From an uncultured Porphyromonas sp. (lineage in GTDB: Bacteria > Bacteroidota > Bacteroidia > Bacteroidales > Porphyromonadaceae), in assembly GCF_915070105.1 (NCBI RefSeq), contig NZ_CAJZFJ010000034.1, positions 1 to 23,019 on the forward strand: DNA of 23,019 nt. Reading direction: 5' to 3'. Positions within the stretch are counted from its first letter, which is position 1, and every line of letters begins with the position of its first letter. Positions 7,531-17,222 of the stretch are shown here, piece by piece. A program made the position numbers and the translations under genes. A model generated the notes under the pieces. The model saw nothing but the letters and a program-made list of their open reading frames with translations, ran no database searches and had not been told where the DNA came from.

Positions 7531-7622
7531 CGGAGAGCTGGAGAGCGAGGGGGCGGAGAACTGGAGGGTGTGAGGTTGGAGAGCTGGAGAGTGAGGAGGC
7601 GGAGAACTGGAGGATGCGGAGA
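7531..7622. repeat. 23-bp tandem repeat, four units
   Basis: Four consecutive 23-bp units begin at 7531, 7554, 7577 and 7600, with core (C/T)GGAGA(G/A)CTGGAG. Alternate units are most alike, so the array also reads as a 46-bp repeat (7522-7567 and 7568-7613) with only a few differences. Units are contiguous, with no spacers. Confidence 0.85.
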
Positions 7623-7753
7623 GCGTGAGTACTAAGGGATGGCAATAGTAGGATGAGGGAGGTGGGCTGGGGGGAAGGGCTTGCCCTGCCTACTCTGGCT
7701 GGGTAAGGGCTGTCCGTAGGGGTATGTGCGCTGGGCAATCGCTCTAATAATGC

Positions 7754-7761
7754 TACCTTTG
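7754..7761 (+). promoter_or_regulatory. Probable -7 element for the DUF4199-to-ABC transporter run
   Basis: TACCTTTG matches the TAnnTTTG -7 consensus and lies 20 nt before the ATG of the DUF4199 gene. No clear TTG is present at the expected upstream distance, so only half the promoter is supported. Confidence 0.4.
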
Positions 7762-7781
7762 TGGCACAATAAAAAAGAATT

Positions 7782-8291
7782 ATGGCATCACCCACTCCAT
7801 CCTCTCCGCTACTGCCAGTAGCCGCTCGCTCTGGTATTGCCTTTGGGATCATACTCATGGCGCTCTCGAGTGCACGTCTGCTGGGTATCTATATCTCACC
7901 CCTCTTCTTCTTCCTCTATCTAGGGATGCTCTTCTTTGTGCCCTATATGGCTTACCGAGGAGCAGCAGGCTATCGAGCGTACTACTATCCCGCAGGAGAC
8001 TTCTCCTTTAGGCAGGGCTTTAGTTTTGTGGTTCTACTGCATGCTTGTGGGGGGATCTTGGCCCTTATCCCTCAGTACTTCTACTTCCGTCACGCACTGC
8101 CTCCGCTCCTAGATGGGCTGCAGGAGTCGTTACGTACGACGAATATTCAGGGGAAGGCTGACCTACTGCAGACATTCGAGGAGATGCGCGCGATCAGTGT
8201 GGGGCAGTGGCTGTGGTCAGACTATTGCCTGACGATCCTACTGGGTGCAGTATGGGGGATCGTCGTAGGGCTTATACTTAGGAGAAAATAA
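7782..8291 (+). CDS. DUF4199 family inner-membrane protein
   Basis: This 169-residue membrane protein matches the Bacteroidota DUF4199 pattern in size, four predicted transmembrane segments (about 13-30, 36-57, 80-102 and 145-166) and a basic C-terminus (LRRK). The loop FSFRQGFSFV (75-84), the region typical of the family, lies just before the third segment. No function is established. The next gene, a membrane-anchored glycosyltransferase, starts 9 nt after its stop, so the two are almost certainly co-transcribed. The protein may act in polyprenyl-linked sugar transfer or flipping; that is only an inference from adjacency. The ATG lies 20 nt after a TACCTTTG element. Confidence 0.78.
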   Translation: MASPTPSSPLLPVAARSGIAFGIILMALSSARLLGIYISPLFFFLYLGMLFFVPYMAYRGAAGYRAYYYPAGDFSFRQGFSFVVLLHACGGILALIPQYFYFRHALPPLLDGLQESLRTTNIQGKADLLQTFEEMRAISVGQWLWSDYCLTILLGAVWGIVVGLILRRK

Positions 8292-8300
8292 GATCAGTAC

Positions 8301-9254
8301 ATGGATATATCAGTCGTAATACCCCTCTACAACGAAGCAGAGTCTCTGCCCGAGCTGGAGGCTTGGATCCGGCGAGTGATGCAGGAGCATGGCTATAGCT
8401 ATGAGATCATCTTCGTCAATGACGGCAGTACGGATAGCTCGTGGGAGGTCATCCAGAGCCTTAGAGAGACGAACCCGCATGTGCGGGGCGTGAAGTTCAG
8501 ACGTAACTATGGTAAGTCTCCAGGCCTGCAGTGTGGCTTCGCCCGCACTCGTGGGGATGTGGTTATCACAATGGATGCCGACCTACAGGACAGCCCAGAT
8601 GAGATCCCCGAGCTCTATAGGATGATCCGTGAGGAGGGCTACGACCTCGTCAGTGGCTGGAAGCAGAAGCGCTACGACCCTATACTGAGCAAGAACCTCC
8701 CCTCCAAACTCTTCAATGCTACGGCACGTAAGCTCTCGGGGATCGACAACCTACACGACTTCAACTGTGGGCTCAAGGCCTATCGCAGTGAGGTCGTCAA
8801 GAGCATAGAGATCTACAACGATATGCACCGCTACATCCCCTATATGGCTAAGGTAGCGGGCTTCTCTCGGATCGGGGAAAAGGTCGTCCAGCACCAGGCA
8901 CGTAAGTACGGGACGAGCAAGTTTGGGCTCAACCGCTTCGTCAATGGCTATCTGGATCTGATCACGCTGTGGTTCACCTCCACCTTTGGGCGCAAGCCGA
9001 TGCACTTCTTCGGCCTAGGCGGTAGCCTTATGTTCATCGTGGGCTTCATCGCCCTAGCCGTGGTCTTGGTCTCCAAGTTTGTCCATATCTGCACGGATAC
9101 CCCAGCACCACTAGTCACCTCACGTCCCTACTTCTTCATCGCTCTGACGGCGATGGTCATCGGGACACAGCTCTTCCTGGCGGGCTTCCTAGCGGAGCTG
9201 ATCGCTCGGCAGTCACAGGACCGCAACGACTACAAGATCGAGGAGGAGCTCTAG
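8301..9254 (+). CDS. Family 2 glycosyltransferase, polyprenyl-phosphate sugar transferase (DPM1/GtrB-like)
   Basis: This 317-residue enzyme probably moves a sugar from a nucleotide donor to undecaprenyl phosphate on the cytoplasmic face of the inner membrane. The GT-A domain shows the start VVIPLYNE, the NDGSTD loop (40-45), the metal-binding MDADLQD (91-97, Asp92/Asp94) and the HQARKYGTSK basic motif (198-207) seen in dolichol-phosphate-mannose and bactoprenol-glucose transferases. Two hydrophobic segments (about 235-258 and 275-300) anchor the C-terminus, as in GtrB and ArnC. The donor sugar cannot be deduced. It follows the DUF4199 gene by 9 nt and precedes apbE by 51 nt. Confidence 0.88.
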   Translation: MDISVVIPLYNEAESLPELEAWIRRVMQEHGYSYEIIFVNDGSTDSSWEVIQSLRETNPHVRGVKFRRNYGKSPGLQCGFARTRGDVVITMDADLQDSPDEIPELYRMIREEGYDLVSGWKQKRYDPILSKNLPSKLFNATARKLSGIDNLHDFNCGLKAYRSEVVKSIEIYNDMHRYIPYMAKVAGFSRIGEKVVQHQARKYGTSKFGLNRFVNGYLDLITLWFTSTFGRKPMHFFGLGGSLMFIVGFIALAVVLVSKFVHICTDTPAPLVTSRPYFFIALTAMVIGTQLFLAGFLAELIARQSQDRNDYKIEEEL

Positions 9255-9305
9255 CCCTCCTCTCCCTCTAGAGACCTATCCATACGGACGAACGACGAGT
9301 GCCCT

Positions 9306-10346
9306 ATGTGCCGACCTATGATGCTCCGTGGTAGAGCCCGCATTGCGGTGCTCCTCCTTGGCTTACTTGCCCTCCTTCCCTCCTGTCAGAGCTCTCGGCA
9401 GGAGACGACCTATACACGTCTCACGGGGGAGGTCTTTCACACCTACTTCTCGATCCAGTATGACCTCGAGGAGAACTATCAGCAGGAGGTGGACTCGACC
9501 TTCCACGTCTTCAGCCGCTCTCTGAATCCCTTTGACTCGACGAGCCTCATCACTGCGATCAACCGCAACCTCTCCACCCACACCGATACGATGCTCCGTG
9601 AGGTCTTCCTCCAGTCGGTGGAGATCTCTCGCCATAGTCAGGGTAGCTATGATGTGACCTGTGCCCCACTGATTAACCTCTGGGGCTTCGGCTTCGAGAA
9701 GAAGGACAGTGTGAGCCAGAGGGTCATCGATAGTATCCGCTCCTTCGTGGGCTACCAGCGTGTACGGCTAGAGGGTCAAGAGATGATCAAGGAAGATCCA
9801 CGGATGAAGATGGACTTCTCCTCGATCTCCAAGGGCTACTGCTCCGACCTCGTAGGACGTATGCTCTCTGCCCGTGGTGCCCGTAACTACCTCGTAGAGC
9901 TCGGTGGCGAGATCGCCTACTGTGGGGTCAATCCCTCGGGCGAGCCCTGGATCATCGGGATCGACAAGCCCATCGACGACCCCTCAGGGCAGGTCAATGA
10001 CCTACAGCTACGTCTACAGCTCCCTCGTGAGGCTGGGGGGCTAGCTACCTCGGGTAACTACCGTAACTATCGTGTGGTCAATGGGGTCAAGCTGGCTCAT
10101 ACGATCGACCCTCGTACGGGCTACCCACTGCAGACCGATGTGCTCAGTGCGACCATCCTAGCCCCCACGTGTATGCTAGCTGATGGGCTCGCTACGGCGT
10201 GTATGACCCGCCAGTCCAGTGAGGTGCCTGCTCTGCTGACCCACTTCCCCGGGGTAGAGTATATGCTGATCCTAGGGGATGGACACTCGGGCTTCCGCAC
10301 GGTGATGTCCCCAGGCTTCAAGCGACTCGTACTTCCGGATAAGTAA
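9306..10346 (+). CDS. apbE: FAD:protein FMN transferase (ApbE), lipoprotein
   Basis: This 346-residue enzyme attaches FMN from FAD to a Ser/Thr of exported redox proteins. Family landmarks are visible: MDFSSISKGYCSDLV (169-183), ELGGEIAYCGVNP (198-210), GGLATSGNYRNY (244-255), HTIDPRTGYP (265-274) and the metal-site block MLADGLATACM (290-300). The N-terminus is a lipoprotein signal with lipobox LPSC and lipidated Cys27, placing the enzyme on the periplasmic side. Met1, Met5 and Met6 (9306, 9318 and 9321) are all possible starts; the shorter ones give a more ordinary signal peptide. It lies immediately before a metal-chelate importer, which suggests a role in iron or haem acquisition. No recognised FMN-binding domain protein is in the window; see the SGATDS motif in the next gene. 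Confidence 0.92.
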   Translation: MCRPMMLRGRARIAVLLLGLLALLPSCQSSRQETTYTRLTGEVFHTYFSIQYDLEENYQQEVDSTFHVFSRSLNPFDSTSLITAINRNLSTHTDTMLREVFLQSVEISRHSQGSYDVTCAPLINLWGFGFEKKDSVSQRVIDSIRSFVGYQRVRLEGQEMIKEDPRMKMDFSSISKGYCSDLVGRMLSARGARNYLVELGGEIAYCGVNPSGEPWIIGIDKPIDDPSGQVNDLQLRLQLPREAGGLATSGNYRNYRVVNGVKLAHTIDPRTGYPLQTDVLSATILAPTCMLADGLATACMTRQSSEVPALLTHFPGVEYMLILGDGHSGFRTVMSPGFKRLVLPDK

Positions 10347-10427
10347 GGGCTTCTCCCTCCCTCTCGCTCTCCCTATTCTCCTATCCCCGAGCGTCCCTCG
10401 CTCCCTCATCCTCTCCGATCCTGACTC

Positions 10428-11582
10428 ATGAAAAAGATCCTTTCCCTCCTCATCGCCCTCGTCCTGCTAGCTAGCTGTACCGGTGGGACGAAGGGGCAGA
10501 GCGGTGCTACCGATAGCCTCGTGGCGGACTCGGTGGACTTTGCCTTCCCCGTGACCTTTACCCATGCCGAGTGGGTGCAGGTCACGAACCATCCCGGCTA
10601 CAAGGAGCTCCTCATCCTCATGCCCGGCTCCCGTGATACGCTGGAGCGGTACATCCTCTATCCACGAGGGCACAAGCCTGCCCTAGAGACTCAGGCACAG
10701 CTCATCCCTATCCCTGCCCGTACACTGGGCTGTCTCTCCACGACAGACGTAGGGGTACTCCCGATCCTAGGACTACGTGATGTGCTGGTGGCCTGCAGTG
10801 AGCCCTCCAATATCAATGATAGTCTCCTGCATCAGCGCTTCGTCTCGGGGCAGATCGCCAATATCGGCCAAGGTATGGGGCGCAATACGGAGCAGATCCT
10901 AGCGACCCACCCCGATGTCCTACTCCAGAGTATGAGCGAGAGCACCGAGCAGGATCAGGAGCTCATCCGTGCAGGTATCAGCACGCTGACGATCCACAAC
11001 TGGCAGGAGGGGAGCCTGCTGGCTCGTGCTGAGTGGCTCAAGGTCGTAGGCCTCCTCTTCGGGCGCAACCAAGTCGCCGACTCAGCCTTCCGCTCCATAG
11101 AGTCGGAGTACCGAGCAGCGTGTGAGCTGGTACGTGCCGAGCCCGAGGAGCTCCCTATCCTCTATGGGCTCGACTATCAGGGTGTGTGGTACATCCCCTC
11201 GGAGGACTCCTATGTGACTGCGATGCTCCGAGATGCTAAGCTCCGCTATGACGCTACGCCTCGGGGTCTAGAGAGTGAGCCCGTGGGCTTCGAGTATGTC
11301 TTTAGCCGTCATCGCCATGCCAAGACCTGGATCTGCGTTACCCCCCAGCGACTGACTCGCCTAGAGGAGTTCCTAGCGCTGAGTGATCGCTACGGACACT
11401 TTGACGCAGCACAGATGGGGTCGGTATGGGTCGATCGTAAGACAGAGGGCTACGGGAGCTCGGACTTCTGGGAGGGAGCCCCCTATCGTCCACACTTGAT
11501 CCTCAAGGATTTGATCAAGGCCACCCGCCCGCACCTCCTGCCCCAGTATAGCCCCACATACTTCCTTCGTCTGGAGCGATGA
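10428..11582 (+). CDS. Substrate-binding lipoprotein of a FecB/BtuF-type ABC importer
   Basis: This 384-residue protein would capture an iron-siderophore, haem or cobalamin in the periplasm for the permease encoded next. It begins with a lipoprotein signal (LLASC, Cys17). The body fits helical-backbone metal receptors: ARTLGCLSTTDVGVL for the usual start of the first lobe, IGQGMGRNTEQILATHPDVLL for the 'E-x-I-L-x-x-x-P-D' segment, and a second lobe after a long helix near 215-240. The stop overlaps the permease start by 4 nt (ATGA), indicating translational coupling. The linker after the lipid cysteine carries SGATDS (25-30), which resembles the flavinylation motif recognised by ApbE, encoded just upstream. 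The substrate cannot be read from the sequence. Confidence 0.87.
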   Translation: MKKILSLLIALVLLASCTGGTKGQSGATDSLVADSVDFAFPVTFTHAEWVQVTNHPGYKELLILMPGSRDTLERYILYPRGHKPALETQAQLIPIPARTLGCLSTTDVGVLPILGLRDVLVACSEPSNINDSLLHQRFVSGQIANIGQGMGRNTEQILATHPDVLLQSMSESTEQDQELIRAGISTLTIHNWQEGSLLARAEWLKVVGLLFGRNQVADSAFRSIESEYRAACELVRAEPEELPILYGLDYQGVWYIPSEDSYVTAMLRDAKLRYDATPRGLESEPVGFEYVFSRHRHAKTWICVTPQRLTRLEEFLALSDRYGHFDAAQMGSVWVDRKTEGYGSSDFWEGAPYRPHLILKDLIKATRPHLLPQYSPTYFLRLER

Positions 11583-12613
11583 GACTACGTACCTCGCTCC
11601 TCTTCCTCTCACTCGGGGTACTGATCCTGCTCTTCTTCGTCCTAGACGTGGCATGGGGGAGTGTGTCTATACCTCTGGATGCGGTGATCGATGCCCTCCT
11701 AGGGCGGTCGGAGGAGACGACCTATAGCTATCTGATCCTACACTTCCGCCTGCCCAAGGCGGTGACTGCCCTCTTCGCTGGGGCAGGTATAGCGGTGGCA
11801 GGCCTGCAGATGCAGAGCCTCTTCCGCAATCCACTGGCCGATACCTCGATCCTCGGGATCAATAGTGGTGCTGGTGTCGGAGTAGCGGTCTACACGATGG
11901 CCTCGGTGCTCTTCCCCGGACTCTCCTCCCTCGCACTCGGGGCGAATACCTGGGGGATCATCATCGCCTCCTGCCTAGGCTCACTCACGATCCTGCTCTT
12001 AATCTCTATCGTAGCCTCTCGGGTGCGGGATATGATCTCGGTGCTGATCATCGGGGTGATGGTGGGCTTCCTAGCCAGCTCGGTGATCTCGATCCTGCAG
12101 TTCTTCAGTAGCCAAGAGATGCTGAAGACGTACCTCATCTGGTCCTTTGGGAGTGTCTCGACGACGACCTGGCGACAGCTGACCTTCATGCTCCCGATCG
12201 TGAGCTTAGCCCTGCTTAGCTCGCTCCTGATGCCCAAGCAGATGAATGCCCTCCTCCTCGGAGAGAGCTATGCCCGATCCCTCGGGGTCGATCTGGTGGC
12301 GGTGCGCTATCTCCTCATTACGATCACGAGCGTCCTCACGGGGTGTATCACTGCCTTTACGGGGCCTATCGCCTTCCTGGGGCTAGCGGTGCCCTACCTT
12401 GTCCGCCTCATCTTCCGCACCTCCGATCATCGAGTCTTGCTACCAGCGACGATGCTTATGGGGGGGCTACTCCTACTGGTCTGTGACCTGCTGACGCAGG
12501 CACCTGGCTATCAGTTCGTCCTACCGATCAATGCTCTGACCTCACTGCTCGGAGCACCCGTGGTGATCCTCGTGGTGCTGGGGAGTCGCTCGGGGCGCAA
12601 GACCTTTCACTAG
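11579..12613 (+). CDS. FecCD-family ABC importer permease
   Basis: This 344-residue polytopic inner-membrane protein forms the transport channel of a siderophore, haem or vitamin B12 importer. Family motifs are clear: LHFRLPKAVTALFAGAGIAV (54-73) and LFRNPLADTSILGINSGAG (81-99). Late in the sequence TGPIAFLGLAVPYLVRL is the cytoplasmic coupling-helix region that contacts the ATPase. Its length and multiple hydrophobic segments agree with the roughly ten-helix BtuC/FhuB-half fold. It overlaps the binding-protein gene by 4 nt and is followed after 3 nt by the ATPase gene, so the three are co-translated. Confidence 0.93.
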   Translation: MRLRTSLLFLSLGVLILLFFVLDVAWGSVSIPLDAVIDALLGRSEETTYSYLILHFRLPKAVTALFAGAGIAVAGLQMQSLFRNPLADTSILGINSGAGVGVAVYTMASVLFPGLSSLALGANTWGIIIASCLGSLTILLLISIVASRVRDMISVLIIGVMVGFLASSVISILQFFSSQEMLKTYLIWSFGSVSTTTWRQLTFMLPIVSLALLSSLLMPKQMNALLLGESYARSLGVDLVAVRYLLITITSVLTGCITAFTGPIAFLGLAVPYLVRLIFRTSDHRVLLPATMLMGGLLLLVCDLLTQAPGYQFVLPINALTSLLGAPVVILVVLGSRSGRKTFH

Positions 12614-12616
12614 CCT

Positions 12617-13630
12617 ATGCAGAGCGAGCAACAGATCCTACTGAGAGCACTCTCGACTGGCTATGCGGGGAGTCGTGGTGAGCGTGTCGTATCAGAGCGT
12701 ATCGACCTCGGGATAGCCCCAGGGGAGGTCGTTATGCTCATGGGTCCCAATGGTAGTGGTAAGTCCACACTGATGCATACGATGGCAGGACTCCTTAGTC
12801 CCCTCTCGGGTGAGGTGCTCATCTCGGGTAAGAGCCTCTCCACGCTACGAATGAAGGAGGTGGCACAGCTCCTGAGCCTTGTCCTGACGGAGCGTGTCGA
12901 TACGGGGAATATGACGGTCTGGGAGGTCGTCGCTCTGGGGCGTTATCCCTACACGAACTTCTTCGGAGGGCTAAGGGCGGAGGATGAGGCAATCATCCGT
13001 CGCTTGCTCGATGCCTGCCGACTGGGTGATATGGCTCAGCGTATCCTCACGGAGCTGAGTGATGGGGAGCGACAGAGGGTGATGATCGCCCGAGCTCTCA
13101 CGCAGGATACCCCGCTCATCCTCTTAGACGAGCCGACAGCACACCTTGATCTCCCCTCTCGGCTGGAGGTCGTGCTCATGCTACGTCGGCTAGCTCGTGA
13201 GTTACAGAAGGGTATCTTGATCTCTACCCATGAGCTGGAGCTTGCCCTTAGCTGGGCGGATACCCTTTGGCTGATGGATCGCTCGGGGAGGATCGTCTCG
13301 GGAGCACCCGAGGATCTTGTCCTCGGTGGGGATATAGAGCGTGTCTTCGGCAGTGCAGAGCTGAGCTATGATATGGAGCGAGGGGAGTTCTCGGTACAGC
13401 AGAGTGACCTGCGCCCGATCTATCTGCAGGCCTCCTCGCCTGATCAGACCCTTCGCCTTCGCTGGACGGTACATGCTCTGGCTCGCTTAGGCTATTGTCC
13501 CGTGACAGAGCCTGAGACACTGCCTCGAGTCGTCGTGAGCTCTACGGAGTGGCATCTGACCACAGGAGAGGGGACACGAAACTGTGGCACACTGACGGAG
13601 CTCCTCACGGAGCTGAGGGGGATAGACTAG
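12617..13630 (+). CDS. ABC importer ATPase with C-terminal extension
   Basis: This 337-residue ATPase powers the FecCD importer. Motifs: Walker A GPNGSGKS (43-50), signature LSDGERQ (147-153), Walker B LILLDEP (167-173) with the D-loop after it, and the switch His205 in STHE. Two features are unusual against FecE/BtuD as I recall them. The Q-loop position aligns to Thr91 (LSLVLTER) rather than Gln, and the signature has Asp149 in place of the second Gly. Normal members are about 255-265 residues, so residues from about 260 form an added domain of some 75 residues with no motif I recognise. Porphyromonadaceae relatives may share this form. It is the last gene of the six-gene run. Confidence 0.92.
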   Translation: MQSEQQILLRALSTGYAGSRGERVVSERIDLGIAPGEVVMLMGPNGSGKSTLMHTMAGLLSPLSGEVLISGKSLSTLRMKEVAQLLSLVLTERVDTGNMTVWEVVALGRYPYTNFFGGLRAEDEAIIRRLLDACRLGDMAQRILTELSDGERQRVMIARALTQDTPLILLDEPTAHLDLPSRLEVVLMLRRLARELQKGILISTHELELALSWADTLWLMDRSGRIVSGAPEDLVLGGDIERVFGSAELSYDMERGEFSVQQSDLRPIYLQASSPDQTLRLRWTVHALARLGYCPVTEPETLPRVVVSSTEWHLTTGEGTRNCGTLTELLTELRGID

Positions 13631-13646
13631 AGCTGCCTACATTATA

Positions 13647-13736
13647 TATAGAGTCCCTCGGGGGGGAGACGACCTACGGGGTGGTACCCCCGCCCTCTAT
13701 ACGAGCCCCTCGAGGAGAGAGAAGCGCTAGAGGGGC
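13647..13736 (+). terminator. Inverted repeats after the importer run, possible terminator
   Basis: TATAGAG (13647-13653) pairs with CTCTATA (13695-13701) around G- and C-rich runs, and GCCCCTC (13705-13711) pairs with GAGGGGC (13730-13736). No U-run follows either stem, so the evidence for termination is weak, though the next gene has its own -7 element. Confidence 0.35.
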
Positions 13737-13773
13737 AGCGGCGAAGGTGTGAGCTACTTAGTAATCTTCGTCG

Positions 13774-13781
13774 TATCTTTG
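13774..13781 (+). promoter_or_regulatory. Probable -7 element for lepA
   Basis: TATCTTTG fits TAnnTTTG, with no clear TTG at the expected spacing. It ends only 8 nt before the lepA ATG, so if it is used the mRNA would be leaderless or nearly so. Confidence 0.4.
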
Positions 13782-13789
13782 TCATCAAG

Positions 13790-15577
<1,788 letters not shown>

Positions 15578-15584
15578 ATAACGT

Positions 15585-17177
15585 ATGGCAACCACAGCAG
15601 CAACGACAAAGACTCCTAAGCGTGTCACGAAGTCGCCTAAGCCCGTCATCCCGATGGAGATGGATGGGCGCATACCGCCACAGGCTCCAGACTTCGAGGA
15701 GGCCGTCCTAGGAGCAATCCTCCTAGAGAAGGATGCCTATGCCCGAGTGAGTGAGCGCCTGCGCCCCGATACCTTCTACGTCAAGGCGCACGAGCTCGTC
15801 TACTCAGCGATGGTGACCCTAGCGATGGCACAGCAGCCTATCGATATGCTCACTGTGACCGAGGAGCTACGTAGGATGGAGGTGCTGGACGAGATCGGTG
15901 GCCCCGCATTCATCGCAGGCCTGACCTCGAAGGTGATGTCTACCAGTAGCCTCGAGGCACACGCTGATATTCTCTACAATAAGGCACTCAGCCGTCGTCT
16001 CATCGGGATGGCCTCGACGACGCTCAAGGGCGCCTACGATGATGTCATCGATGTACAGGAGCAGATCCAGCAGGCCGAGGGCTCGCTCTTCGAGATCGCT
16101 CAGCAGAACTCTAGCCGTGACTTCGTCCCCATCAACCCCCTCGTCAAGGGCGCTATCAACGAGATACAGATCGCCGCTAACCGCTCCGAGGGGATCAGCG
16201 GGCTGACCACGGGCTTCCACGATATAGACGAGATGACCTCGGGCTGGCAGAACTCTGACCTCATCATCATCGCCGCACGTCCTGCTATGGGGAAGACAGC
16301 CTTTGTCGTCTCGATGGCTAAGTACATGGCGGTGGATCATGGGATACCCGTTGCGCTCTTCAACCTAGAAATGAGTGCCGTACAGCTCGTCAAGCGTTTC
16401 CTCTCCAACGTCTGTGAGATCAACGGACAGACGATCAAGAGTGGTCGCCTAAGCGATGAGGAGTGGGTACGCCTCAACAATCGTATCAGCACCCTAGAGT
16501 CTGCGCCACTCTTCATCAACGATACCCCTTCGCTCTCCGTCTTTGAGCTACGTACCAAGGCTCGTCGTCTCGTACGTGAGCATCAGGTGAAGATCATCAT
16601 CATCGACTACCTGCAGCTCATGAATGCCAGCGGTATGAACTTCGGCAACAGAGAGCAAGAGGTCAGTACCATCTCCCGCTCCCTCAAGATGCTCGCCAAG
16701 GAACTTAATATCCCCATCATCGCCCTCTCCCAGCTCAACCGTGGTGTGGAGAACCGACTGCAGGGTGGGGATGCCAATAGCAAGCGTCCCCAGCTCTCTG
16801 ACCTTCGTGAGTCTGGAGCTATCGAGCAGGATGCTGATATCGTCTGCTTCATCCACCGCCCTGAGTACTACAAGATCACGGTAGACCCCGAGACGGGGAT
16901 GTCGCTACGTGGTGTAGGGGAGTTCATCATCGCCAAGCATCGTAATGGCCCTGTAGGGGAGGTGCGCCTGACCTTCAAGGCTGATTATGCTCGCTTCTCT
17001 CCCATGGATGAGCCCGAGTCAGCAGCCACTTCAGCAGGTGCATCTGCCACACCGGGCAAGGGTGTATCACTCAGTGGTCGCACCATAGCCTCGGCCCAGG
17101 CGCCGGGGAGTGCGCAGGGACAGGATGACCCACTCGCAGGAGGGGTCGATCCGCTGGGAGGCGTACCCTTCCCTTAG
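15585..17177 (+). CDS. dnaB: Replicative DNA helicase DnaB
   Basis: This 530-residue hexameric helicase unwinds DNA at the replication fork. After a Thr/Lys-rich N-terminal tail (1-22), the helicase N-domain starts at PPQAPDFEEAVLGAILL (31-47). The RecA-like C-domain has Walker A ARPAMGKTA (231-239), Walker B KIIIIDYLQL (336-345, Asp341) and SQLNRGVENR (382-391), the loop with the conserved Arg residues. The final 60 residues are rich in Ala, Ser and Gly and probably disordered. Both ATPase motifs are uninterrupted, so no intein is present. It follows lepA by 7 nt. Confidence 0.97.
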   Translation: MATTAATTKTPKRVTKSPKPVIPMEMDGRIPPQAPDFEEAVLGAILLEKDAYARVSERLRPDTFYVKAHELVYSAMVTLAMAQQPIDMLTVTEELRRMEVLDEIGGPAFIAGLTSKVMSTSSLEAHADILYNKALSRRLIGMASTTLKGAYDDVIDVQEQIQQAEGSLFEIAQQNSSRDFVPINPLVKGAINEIQIAANRSEGISGLTTGFHDIDEMTSGWQNSDLIIIAARPAMGKTAFVVSMAKYMAVDHGIPVALFNLEMSAVQLVKRFLSNVCEINGQTIKSGRLSDEEWVRLNNRISTLESAPLFINDTPSLSVFELRTKARRLVREHQVKIIIIDYLQLMNASGMNFGNREQEVSTISRSLKMLAKELNIPIIALSQLNRGVENRLQGGDANSKRPQLSDLRESGAIEQDADIVCFIHRPEYYKITVDPETGMSLRGVGEFIIAKHRNGPVGEVRLTFKADYARFSPMDEPESAATSAGASATPGKGVSLSGRTIASAQAPGSAQGQDDPLAGGVDPLGGVPFP

Positions 17178-17222
17178 TCTTGGCTATGGATCGACTCCTA
17201 GCTTGCTCCCTATCGAAACTTA

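Larger units (their letters stand above)
5827..7753. other. Gene-poor, G-rich, repeat-bearing intergenic region
   Basis: About 1.9 kb holds no frame with a convincing start, signal or family motif. The open frames present are short, low in complexity and overlap on both strands. It contains inverted repeats near 5918-5998, an alternating purine-pyrimidine palindrome cassette at 6453-6514, 23-bp-periodic and hairpin repeats at 6895-7032, two G-quadruplex-type runs (7270-7294 and 7442-7468) and a 23-bp tandem repeat at 7531-7622. Motifs of the form GGC(A/G)AAGT-n-GGGTT recur at about 6281, 6681 and 6728. Long purine-rich runs on + contrast with the neighbouring genes. Small RNAs or decayed genes cannot be excluded. 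Confidence 0.6.

Noticed and set aside
5827..7753. Insertion sequence remnant
   Set aside because: No transposase fragment, terminal inverted repeat pair with a target duplication, or DDE-type motif could be seen.
15585..17177. Intein in dnaB
   Set aside because: Walker A, Walker B and the loop around residue 385 are continuous and the length is normal for DnaB.
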